From positions 66,444,871 to 66,508,870 of the forward strand of contig NC_057918.1 of the NCBI RefSeq assembly GCF_018873765.1: DNA of 64,000 nucleotides. Direction: 5' to 3'. The translations under genes and the position numbers were made by a program. Source of the DNA: Telopea speciosissima (taxonomy: Eukaryota; Streptophyta; Magnoliopsida; Proteales; Proteaceae). How positions within the stretch are numbered: position 1 is the first letter of the stretch; each line of letters begins with the position of its first letter. Positions 1-9,349 of the stretch are shown here, one piece after another. The notes under the pieces are model-generated. The model was not told the origin of the DNA. It did not search any database and worked only from the letters and a program-made list of their open reading frames with translations.

Positions 1-100
1 TCCATGGGGGTTGAAACACGTGGCTTTAGGTGTAACTTCCCAATAAGTGGGGTATTTGTCCCTTTAATATTCTTTTTGCCTTTGAACCATCATTTTGCCC

Positions 101-1033
101 TATAAATAGGGTTAGCACCTTTCATACTTTTTGCTCCCCAAGGAAAAATGGGTTCTTTAGTGTTGTCTTTTCACTGCTGTTCCGTAGAGACTCTGCGCTT
201 CTTATGGTGTTTTGGTTGCCATTGCTTTCTAAGATGCAGAGGTTGCATGTTTTTTATCTTCTTAGAAGTATCACTTTCGGCTTCAATCTTCAATTGACAT
301 TTCCCTACACAACTTTGATCCTCAATTGACATGCAGTGTCTTTTGGGTGGACTGGCTGTGATGACGCCTCTTTGGGTGCCTTCCCTTTGCCAACTCTTTG
401 GAGAAGGAAGGTTGCATCAAAGGAGTGGAGAATCTTAAGGAGGCTGCTCCCCGTCGGCTTCATTGTTAACGTATTTGGTGGGCAGTGGTGTGGATCTGTC
501 AGTGCGCTAGGGCACCAGAAGCTAGTGGGGCGCTTAGTGCTCTTCAGGCCTCTCACCTCCTGTGGCTTGAGAGGAGTAGTAACAGGGCTATTTTGGTGCT
601 TTAGTGCCCTTGATGGTGAATCCCATTTGGCAAAGTTGCCTCTTCTTGATTCTCGGGGTTTCTTTGGAGCAGGTGGTTTTACCTCATCATGGTTGAGCTC
701 GGTATCGATCATTGTGAGGCTGATGTCAATACTACCCCTATCTCACACTTTGCCACCCTCAGCGTTCAATTTTCATCAGCCTTCTTCTGTTCGGGAGTGC
801 ACTAATGGTTCTCTCCTGTCGGCGTGGTTGCGCTATTAGTTTGCCACGCTTTCTCCTTTTGATGAACTGGTCTTGTAACCGAGCATAGCTTCTTCATAGT
901 ATTTGTAAATCTCATTGTGTACTTGTACTTGAAAGTTGAAATTGCTTTGTAAGCTTGTACTTGAATCATTACATACTTGTACTAGTAGACCGAAATAATA
1001 ATAAAAGAACTTTGTCTTTGTACACTTTGCCAT
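101..1033 (+). other. Possible opposite-strand transcription unit in the 3' part of the gypsy element
   Basis: A TATAAATAG box lies at 101-109, and an open frame of 167 codons runs 336-839 on the plus strand, antisense to gag-pol. An AATAATAATAAAAG stretch near 995-1008 could serve as a polyadenylation region. The translation resembles nothing I recognise and a 135-codon frame overlaps it on the other strand, so coding is doubtful. Some Tat-group elements (for example Grande of maize) are known to carry an extra antisense open frame between pol and the 3' LTR; this position fits that pattern. Assignment to the element rather than to flanking DNA is inference. Confidence 0.3.
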
Positions 1034-1090
1034 GCATTCTTCATCTTTGCTATAGCTTGGCCTTATATTTTTACTTCACGTTTACCTCTG

Positions 1091-1738
1091 TGGTCGGTTG
1101 ACCATTGCCTTAGATTTGGGGAAATGCCCCTATGGTGCAACTCACCATTATGGTCGGGTGACCATCATCTTTGGTTGGGAAAACGCCCCTATGGTGCAAC
1201 TCACCATTATGGTCGGGTGACCATCATCTTTGATTGGGGAAACGCCCCTATGGTGCAACTCACCATTTATGGTCTGGTGACCATTATCTTTGATTGGGGA
1301 AATGCCCCTATGGTGCAAGTCATCATTATGGTCGGGTGACCATCATTTTCTTTGGGGAAATGCCCCTATGGTGCAACTCACCATTATGGTCGGGTGATCA
1401 TCATTTTCTTTGGAGAAACGCCCCTATGGTGTAACTCATCATTATGGTCGGGTGACCATCATTCTCTTTGGGGAAACGCCCCTATGGTGCAACTCACCAT
1501 TATGGTCGAGTGACCATCATCTTTGGTTGGAGAAACGCCCCTATGGTGCAACTTACCATTATAGTCGGGTGACCATCATCTTTGGTTAGGGAAACGCCCC
1601 TATGGTGCAACTCACCATTATGGTCGGGTGACCATCATCTTTGGTTGGGAAAACGCCCCTATGGTGTAATTCACCATTATGGTTGGGTGACCATCATTTT
1701 CTTTGGGGAAACGCCCCTATGGTGCAACTCATCATTAT
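1091..1738. repeat. Tandem array, 11 copies of a 58-60 bp unit
   Basis: The landmark tggtcgggtg or a one-base variant recurs at 1091, 1151, 1210, 1270, 1329, 1387, 1445, 1503, 1562, 1621 and 1680, giving spacings of 58-60 bases. Each unit holds cgcccctatggtgcaactc followed by accattat. A shorter variant (ttttctttgggg) and a longer variant (ctttggttggg) alternate in blocks, which suggests expansion by unequal exchange. There are no unique spacers, so this is not a CRISPR array. It lies between the integrase end and the missing 3' LTR of the gypsy element, where Tat elements commonly carry such arrays. Confidence 0.9.
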
Positions 1739-1959
1739 GTTGGTTGCTGACACATTATTAACAAAAACAATAATATCCGTAGAGAACTCTAATGCTTGCC
1801 ATCAACTTTATTGATTAATCATTGATTTTCCACAAGTGACACATTTGAATTTCAAACAACTAACAACTTTAAAATTTAATTTTGGAATTCTAGCAACTGA
1901 GTACTACCAGAATTTAAACAACTGGGAATTGACCTTTATTGATAAAATTTTTGCAAGTT

Positions 1960-4900
1960 CTATGTATTCCAGGATCGTGGTATGGGTGTCCCCTCCAGGG
2001 TCTCCAAATGATATGCACCTGGTGCTACTTGTTTGGAGATTCTATATCGCCCTTCCCAATTATGTGATAACTTTCCCATGGATCTCAGGTCTAAGGCTTC
2101 CACCTTGCATAGGACCAGTTCTCCTTGATGGAACCTTCTGGGTTTCAACTTTGTGTTGTAGTGGCATGCTGTCCACTGCTGGTGTACTGCATTTCTTACC
2201 TGAGCTGTTTCTCGGATTTCTTCCAACAGATCTAAGTTTACTATTAGCTCTTCATCATTAGCCTCAGGGTTATATAGATGTACCCTCAGTGAGGTTTCTC
2301 CTATTTCTACTGGGAGTACTGCTTCAGTTCTATATGCCAGCATGAAGGGTGTTTCTCCAGTTGCCAACCTCGTGGTTGTCCGATATGCCCATAGAATCTT
2401 AGGCAGTACTTTCACCCACAATCTTTTGGCTGTTTCCAGTTTTTTCTTGATTCCATCTAATAGAATTTTGTTCATTGCTTCTGCCAGGCCATTGAATTGG
2501 GGGTGGGCTACTAAGGTCTTTCTTAACTGAATTTTATATTGGTCACTAAATTCCTTGAATTTCTATTCAAACTGCTTCCCATTGTCAGTAATGAGGGTTC
2601 TCGGGATTCCATACCTGTATATAACTGAATGTAGGATATATTTTTAGACTTTTACTGCAGTGATGGTTGCCAATGCTTTTGCTTCTACCCATTTAGTGAA
2701 ATAGTCAACGGCCACTACTACAAATTGCTTACCTCCAGATGCTTTGGGAAAAGGTCCCAATATGTCCATTCCCTATTGGACAAAGGGCAACGGACTGGAG
2801 ATTGAAGTGAGTTCGGTTGCAGGTTGACGAGTGATGGGTGCAAACTTCTGACATTTTAGGCATTTGCGGACAAAACTCGGTGCTTCTTTGCAGAGATATG
2901 GCCAAAAGTATCCATGTCTAATGACTTTATGGGCCAATGCTATGCCCCGCAAGTGTTGTCCACAAATGCCTGTGTGTATCTCCCGGAGTACATACTCTAC
3001 TTCAGATGGTCGGAGACATTTCAGATAAGGCATTGCAAATGCCTTTTTATATAGTGTTCCCCCTATCATTGTATATCGGGCATCCCTGATTCTGACCTTC
3101 TTTGCTTCTTCTTTATCGGTGGGCAGTATGCCCTCTTGGAGGTAGTTGACTAAAAGGTCCATCCAGCAAGGTTCCACTTCGATTGGCAATACTTCCTCGG
3201 ATTGTTCTATGCTCGGAGTACTGAGCACATCGAGGTACACTGTTCTACTCAGGTCTTGAAAATTTGAAGTTGCCAACTTAGAGAAGGCATCTGCGGAGGC
3301 ATTCTGCGTCTGAGGTACCTGAAGTATCTCAAAATGGTTGAAACTTGTGATCAGGTCCTGTACTCTTCTCAGGTATTGGGCCATCCGAGATTCTTTGGCC
3401 TCATACTCCCCTTTAACCTGATTAACTATCAGTTGTGAATCACTGTGGACGGTAATATGTTTTACCATCAGACTTTGTGCCAGTTTCAACCCTGCAATCA
3501 GGGCCTCATATTCAGCCCCGTTATTGGTTATCTGGAATTCAAACCTCAGCGCGTACTGCACAAGGAACCCTCTAGGGCTTGTTAATATCAGACTTGCCCC
3601 ACACCCTTGGGCGCTAGATGAACCATCCACGTACAGTGTCCATTCTTCTATTATCTCTTTAGGGTCCGCGGTGGAAGGGATTTCTTCTTCAGGAAGTGTA
3701 CATTCTACCACAAAATCCACTAAGGTCTGAGCTTTTATGGCAGTTCGGGGCTTGTAATGGATGTCGAATTCCCCCAACTCCACGCACCACGCTACTAGTC
3801 TTCCTAAGTGGTCGGGTTTGGTTGGTATCTTCTTCAAAGGTTGGTTGGTGATTACTTCAATGGTGTAGGCTTGAAAATAGGGCCTTAACTTTCGTGCTAC
3901 CATAATCAACGCATAGGAGTATTTCTCTACACTGCTATACCTGGTCTCGGCGTCTAGGAGTACCTTACTGACATAATATATTGGCTTTTGAATCCGTCCA
4001 TCTCCTCGGACTAATATAGCGCTGATTGCAACAATAGTGATGGCAGAGTATAGCTGCAAGGTGTCTCCTGGTTCTGGCTTTGTCAAGAGAGGTAGCTGTG
4101 CCATATATCTTTTTAACTCGGTGAAGGCCGTCTGACATTCTTCGGTCCATTCAAAGGTGAGCTTGGGCCCTTTGGTTTTCCGTTCCTTTGCTCGGTTCTT
4201 GAGAGCCTTGAAGAAAGGCAAGCATCGGTCTCCCAAAGTCGAGATAAATCTTCCGAGAGCGGCTATTCTTCCCATGAGTTCTTGTAATTCTTTAACCCGT
4301 CTAGGCCTATGCATCTCTAGTATAGCCTTGATCTTTGATGGGTTTGCCTCTATCCCTCTTCTTGAGACCATGAAACCGAGAAACTTTCCTGAAATAACCC
4401 CGAAGGCGCACTTGGCCGGGTTCAATCTCATCTTGCTTTCTCTTAAAACTTGAAATGCCTCATTCAAATCTGCAATGTGATCTTGTGATTTCAAGCTTTT
4501 TACCAGCATATCATCTACATAAACTTCCACGTTGTGGCCTATTTGGTGCCTGAAAAGGTAATTTATCAAGCGCTGGTAGGAAGCTCCGGCATTCTTTAAT
4601 CCGAAAGGCATGCGAATATAACAGTATGTATCCCTCCCCGCGATAAAAGAGGTTTTCAAAATATCAGGTTCATACATCCTGATCTGATTATACCCTGAGT
4701 AGGCATCCATGAAAGAAATCATTTCATGGCCTGCCGTTGCGTCTATCAACAAATTAATACGAGGCAAGGGGTAGTAGTCTTTAGGACAGGCTTTATTCAA
4801 ATCTGTAAAGTCAATACACATTCGCCACTTGCCATTTGGCTTAGGCACCATTACCACATTAGAAAGCCATTCTGGATAGATAGCCTCCTCGATGAAACCG

Positions 4901-5835
4901 GCGTCAAGCAGCTTGGTTACTTCCTCGATCACCTTTTCTTGTTGCTCGAGAGCAAAGGTTCTTTTCTTCTGGAACATTGGCTTAGTAGTAGGGTATACAC
5001 TGAGCCTGTGTTCAGCTATCTTCCTGTCTATCCCGGGCATGTCAGCAGTGCACCAGGCAAACACGTCAGCATTTATCCTCAAGAAGTTTATGAGGGCGGA
5101 TTTTCTTTCGCCATTCAGGCCTGCGCCTATCTGGATGGTGCACGTGGCATCTCCCTGCACTATTTCCACAGGGATCAACTCCTCGGCTGGCGTATTTCTT
5201 TCCTGCTCCCCAATATCTCGGTTGTCATCCAGGTGGATCAGATGCATCTGTGGCTCCTTCCCTTTGGTTCTTAGGTATCCTTTATAGCAGCGACGGGCTG
5301 CCGCCTGGCTTCCTCGGCACTCCCCCACCCCATGGTCAGTTGGGAATTTTATGACTAGGTGTGGGGTTGAAACCACCGCCTGCAGTGTATTGTGCCCTGG
5401 CCGTCCCAATATTCCATTGTGCGTGGAATTCACCTTTACCACCAGGAAGTTCATCATCACCATAGAGAGTTTGGGTTCTATCCCTACGGTAACCAGCAAC
5501 TCGATCGATCCTTCCACCTGTATCGGGGCCCCATTGAAGCCGTATAGGGGCGACTCCACTCTTTTTAGCATCTCGGGTTTTAGGAGCATCTTTTCAAATG
5601 CATCATAGTACAGGATGTCCACTGAACTCCCATTGTTTACCAAGATCCTTCCTACCGTGCAGTTAGCGATGACCATCTTGATCACCATGGCGTCATCATG
5701 GGGAGATTGTATGTTTGCCAAATTTTCATCGGTGAAGGTTATGTGATAATCAGTTCTCCTCTTTTTAATTGTGGCCTCGGCTTGAAGTACATTCCGAACG
5801 TGCTGCTTTCGGGAGTTTGTGGTTTCTCCTCCCAT
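1960..5835 (-). pseudogene. Ty3/gypsy pol region (protease, RT, RNase H, integrase) of the fossil
   Basis: Read on the minus strand. The protease site is near 5618-5648 (ILVNNGSSVDI, a variant of the usual D-S/T-G). The reverse transcriptase catalytic YVDD is near 4507-4522. RNase H begins near 3640 (LYVDGSS). The integrase zinc-binding H-H-C-C segment is near 2990-2860, and the integrase C-terminal part (WAYRTT, then the GELVLCK and HNWEGRYRI motifs) lies at 1960-2475. Domain order marks Ty3/gypsy. Much of pol remains open, but the polyprotein is interrupted and not functional as it stands. Confidence 0.85.
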
Positions 5836-6199
5836 AGTGGGCTCACCAAATATGGTTGTTATCTCCCTCAGGGGTACGTTCTCGGTATGGGGCTTACCTC
5901 AGTGTGGCTTCTCCTTATCAACCCTGGGGGGTGATCTTTGTCTTCACCCTGGGTCCCTAGCACGGTAATCCGGCCTGCGATCGTTCCCTTCATTCTTGAC
6001 GAATCGGCCTAAGCGCCCTCTCTGGATGAGAGCCTCTATCTCATCCTACAACTGTCGGCACTCCTCGGTATTGTGACCGTGGTCTTGATGAAAACGACTG
6101 TATTTGTTCTTGTTGCGCTCATGAGCCGGCTTAACCATCTTGGCCGGCCAGCATAGGGTCATCTGATCTTTGATTTCATTCAAGATGTATGCTCGGGTA

Positions 6200-7450
6200 T
6201 GAGTCAAGGCCGTATAATCCGGCTCAGATTCTAGATCTGCAGCTTTGGGTACCCATGCTTTCCTGTCATCTTTCTTTTTTCTACCCTCCTTGTCATCTCG
6301 GCTGTGCTTTGCGCCAACTTCTCAGGGGGTCTCCTCCTTCTTGTCCTGGGCTTTCTTCTCGATTTTATCTTCTTTCTTGGCCGCAAGAACTTCGGCTAAA
6401 TTGATATACTTTTCACATCTTGAGAACAGCTCATACATGTCTCCTGGTTCGTCCATGATCAAGGACTTTTTTAACTCGACATCTCAAATTCCACTATGCA
6501 ATGCCTGGAACTTCACTATGGGGTCCAAGTTTCGTACCTCCAGGGCTTCTTTATTGAATCTTGTAAGAAAACCTCTGATGGATTCATTGAGGTGGCTGTC
6601 TTCTTGTGAACTCTACTGCTTACAAAGTGAGCCAAGAAGGCCCTGCCTAGATCTGTGAAATTGAAGAGAGACCGTGGAGGGAGCTGGGAGAACCACTGTC
6701 GCGCCGTTCCCTTCAGGGTGGAGGGGAAGGCCCTACACATTATAGCGTCTGAAGCGCCTTGGAAGAACAAGAGGGACTTGAAAGTCTCTAGGTGATCCTC
6801 CGGATCCGTGGTGCCTGCATATTGCTCCATTGTTGGCATCTTGAACCCTTTTGGAACGGGCTCGAACCGAACCTCATCTGTGAATGCCAAGTCCGTAGTG
6901 AAGTGAAAGTTGTGAATCGGGGCTTGGTTCTTTCCCCTGATGACTTCTTGAATTTGATCTTGGAGTTCCAAGACCTTGTCGTTCAAAGCTTGCTGTACCT
7001 TCATCATGTGCGAATCTTAATTCTTGGCATTCCCCGGCATCTCCTTGTTCCTTTGTTGGGAGTTGTTTGCATTACTGTGATTCTCGCTATGCTCCGGGGA
7101 ACGAGATCTATCTCCGTTCGGCGGTGGAGGAGGAGGTATGGGGATCCCCTGTAAGAGACCGCGCTGTATCTCCAGCATCTGCTCCATCTTGTCATCCCAG
7201 CGAGCTTGCATTGCATTGAATTGTTCCATCGTTACGTAGTGTGGTGGATCCCCTAGGAGCCTTGGCTGAGACTCCTCCTGACGCGGTGGGTCCTGCTCTT
7301 CTGGGATGAGATCTTCACCTCCTTGTCGGGAGGCAGTCAGACGGGCTAAGGCTCCCCCCAGACCAGCAACCGAAGGTCCTAGAGGAGGAATAGCCGAGTT
7401 GGTGGCAGCGACGGATCGAGTGATCCTCGACTGGTTTCTTGTATTGGTCA
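6200..7450 (-). pseudogene. Ty3/gypsy gag region of the fossil
   Basis: The minus-strand reading begins MTNTRNQSRITRSVAATN near 7452 and continues into the capsid-type segment PTMEQYAGTTDPEDHLETFK and FPSTLKGTARQWFSQLPP, which is the retrotransposon gag family core. A proline run (PIPPPPPPNG) lies between the N-terminal part and the capsid. The start codon lies about 30 bases downstream of the primer binding site. The gag to pol region contains a few interruptions. Confidence 0.75.
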
Positions 7451-7479
7451 TGGTGGAATCTTCGTAGGTCTTCGTTCCC

Positions 7480-7499
7480 GGTTCCCACAGACGGCGCCA
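7480..7499 (-). promoter_or_regulatory. Gypsy primer binding site
   Basis: On the minus strand, TGGCGCCGTCTGTGGGAACC begins two bases after the LTR end (TGCATAACA then TT). It starts TGG, as expected for pairing to a tRNA 3' CCA end. The TGGCGCC start is the form common in Tat and Athila elements. Confidence 0.75.
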
Positions 7500-7501
7500 A
7501 A

Positions 7502-7974
7502 TGTTATGCAAAGATTTCTACCAGAGAAATATCTACCAGGGCACAACTATGAATTTAACTCATAAATTGAATGAAATTGGGAACAACGGAGATGAGACTG
7601 CGAAGTGCTCTTTTCTTTATTTAATATTGAATAATGCTCAATAAGTCTCTTGTACAAGAGGGTCTAGCCCTTAAATAGGAATAGAGATCAGGTTGGGGTA
7701 TCCTTCCCTTTTCTGTAGTTTCCTTTTCTGGGTGCACGATTTTAGGAAAGCTTCCATTCCTATTGAGATTCCCTCGTGAATCTCGGGATCTCCACAATTC
7801 TTGAGGCAAGTGGGATCTTCTCTTGGTGGTTACATAACTGCCATAGTGGGGCCTAACTTCATGACTGCCAGGCGTGTGAGAGTCTTTATGCACGCCTGCC
7901 TCTTCTTTACCTTTGTGAATCGTGGGGAGTCCACGTGTATGGTCAGGATTTGAAGTACAAATTATGGTGTATCA
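7502..7974 (-). repeat. 5' LTR of the gypsy element
   Basis: The 473-base LTR begins TGATACACC and ends TGCATAACA on the minus strand, so it has TG...CA ends. A TATTTAA promoter box lies near 7670-7680 on the minus strand, followed by aatattaaataaag near 7620, which would suit a polyadenylation region. The upstream boundary was set by homology: LINE sequence resumes at about 7975. The partner LTR is not in the window, so neither age nor target duplication can be scored. Confidence 0.7.
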
Positions 7975-8610
7975 AATCTAAAAATAATATTGTTCCTAGA
8001 TTCCCAAATAATATACCAAGTTATAATAAAAATTGAAAAAACCAAATGAGGGAAGGCTTATCAAGCTTGTAGTTCATCAAAGTAGAAATGCATAATTGTT
8101 CTAGGGAGGAATGACTGATAAACTCTGTTCTGAGACCCAGAGGACCAGCTGCCCAAATATGTTTAACCCAATCACAGGTGAGGAAAATGTGCCAATGGGT
8201 CTCGACACAAGTGCCACAGAAAGCACAAGTGGGATCGATGTGACTCCATCTCGAAATTATATCCTTAACCGAAAGCCCTGCATGTAATACACGCCAAAAA
8301 AATATTTTAAATTTAGGATGTAAATTCAGTTTCCAAAAAAACTTCCACCAAATGTAAGGAGTGAAATTAAAAAATGAAGAGGTATGGCAAAAATTAGCCG
8401 CATGTTTCGTACTAAATTTACCATCATTGCTAAGGTACACCACCAAGAGTCAGAATCATTAGAGGGGGTGATATTGATAATGTTGGGAAGAAGTGATGGT
8501 TTAGAGATTTTTAAGAGTTCCTCATCCTAACAAGAAGAAGAATTGATCAAGTGGGAGACTTTTTCAGGATACAATTTGGGAGAGTCATTGGGTAAGATTG
8601 TGAAACTAGG
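7975..8610 (-). mobile_element. LINE (L1-type), zinc-binding domain part, downstream half of a split element
   Basis: The minus-strand frame 8446-8021 reads FKIFFWRVLHAGLSVKDII, then CAFCGTCVETHWHIFLTCDW, the zf-RVT zinc-binding domain that follows reverse transcriptase in plant L1 elements. It continues from the reverse transcriptase half at 14562-16275 once Copia-1 (8611-14561) is removed. The related LINE copy at 45044-46135 aligns across this stretch and shows the sequence here runs unbroken to 7975, where the gypsy LTR starts. The RNase H and 3' tail must lie left of the window. Confidence 0.85.
8606..8610. repeat. Target-site duplication of Copia-1, left copy (ctagg)
   Basis: ctagg directly precedes the LTR start TGTTGGAATT and is repeated at 14562-14566 directly after the 3' LTR end. 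Five bases is the usual copia target duplication. Confidence 0.9.
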
Positions 8611-9327
8611 TGTTGGAATTTTTTAAAATATTGATGTGGACTTTTAGTCCCACATCGGCTATGAAAGGAAAGCTCATTGGGTTTATGTGTTAGTAGTTAG
8701 TAGTTATTATTACCACATGTAATGCTAGAAGAGATTGTACGGTGTACTTGCGAGCGAGGATGGTAACCGTCCGAGCGCGTACGCGTGTGCGTGCGCGTGT
8801 GTGAGGCGCAATGTGGCGCTTTGATGGCGCACTTTACACTTTGCACGTGCGCATTGTCGCAGTATGTCGCCTTAATCTTTTTGGGATCGACGGTGTCTGA
8901 TCAAAGGGTGCTTAGGATTGATCCGACCATTGGATCGGTGGCTGATCAAAGAGGGAGTGCAACCCTTGGTTTAACATTGACCCCAAGAGTTGCAGCCCAC
9001 ACGAACAGCCAAGGGAGCCCAGCCCAATAGTCATGACCTGTCAGGTCAAGCCATATAAGCCAATGGGTGTGACCCATCCGAACAGGCCTTGTGGGCCTAT
9101 AAATGGGCCGCGAATTCTCTCAGTCCATTATTAAAAAAATCTCTGATAGCTTCACAGTGTTACTGTCTTTGCAACCAGTAACAGTCCGCCTGATTTATCT
9201 TGGGAGGCAGGTTTACTGCAACCCTTTGCAGGATTAGGAGGGTGCAAATACTGTCTTAAGGACAGAACGATTTCGTTCGACTCAGGCCTTCTTTCTGTCC
9301 TCTCCTTTGTTGTTCAGATTTCTAACA
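8611..9327 (+). repeat. 5' LTR of Copia-1
   Basis: The LTR starts TGTTGGAATT and ends TCTAACA. A TATAAAT box is at 9098-9104, giving an expected transcript start near 9130. The conserved block tttagtcccacatcgg is at 8643-8658. Segment 9246-9260 (aaatactgtcttaag) is complementary to bases just inside the element. Confidence 0.92.
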
Positions 9328-9344
9328 ATCTTAAGACAGTATTT
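9246..9344 (+). promoter_or_regulatory. Copia-1 priming stem: LTR segment paired to primer-site position
   Basis: aaatactgtcttaag at 9246-9260 in the LTR is the exact reverse complement of cttaagacagtattt at 9330-9344. The LTR ends at 9327, then two bases (at), then the 15-base match, so the match sits where a primer binding site should be. No TGG-type tRNA site is present there. A G-T wobble pair would extend the stem by one. The same arrangement with other bases occurs in Copia-2. Self-priming is inferred. Confidence 0.7.
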
Positions 9345-9349
9345 ACTCA

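Larger units (their letters stand above)
1..7974 (-). mobile_element. Ty3/gypsy (Tat-like) LTR retrotransposon fossil, left end outside window
   Basis: Minus-strand element. Reading from high to low coordinates: 5' LTR (7502-7974), primer binding site, gag region (about 7450 down to 6200), pol region (about 5835 down to 1960), then a 3' untranslated part with a tandem array. Pol order is protease, reverse transcriptase, RNase H, integrase, which is the Ty3/gypsy order. The primer site starts TGGCGCCGTCTGTGGG and the long 3' part with tandem repeats fits the Tat/Ogre group. I find no second copy of the LTR, so the 3' LTR lies beyond base 1 or is lost. Coding capacity is broken in several places. 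LINE sequence continues directly from 7975, so the element inserted into a LINE. Where the 3' part ends within 1-1090 is inferred. Confidence 0.8.

Noticed and set aside
1091-1738. Repeat array as a CRISPR
   Set aside because: Units are contiguous with no unique spacers, and the setting is a plant retrotransposon.
1836-2261. 141-codon plus-strand frame
   Set aside because: It is the mirror of the integrase C-terminal region on the other strand.
4726-5287. Plus-strand frames of 131 and 182 codons
   Set aside because: They are antisense shadows of the gypsy protease and reverse transcriptase region.
8785-9030. 81-codon frame, repeated at 14023-14268
   Set aside because: Both copies lie in the Copia-1 LTRs; the repetition comes from the LTR pair and not from a conserved protein.
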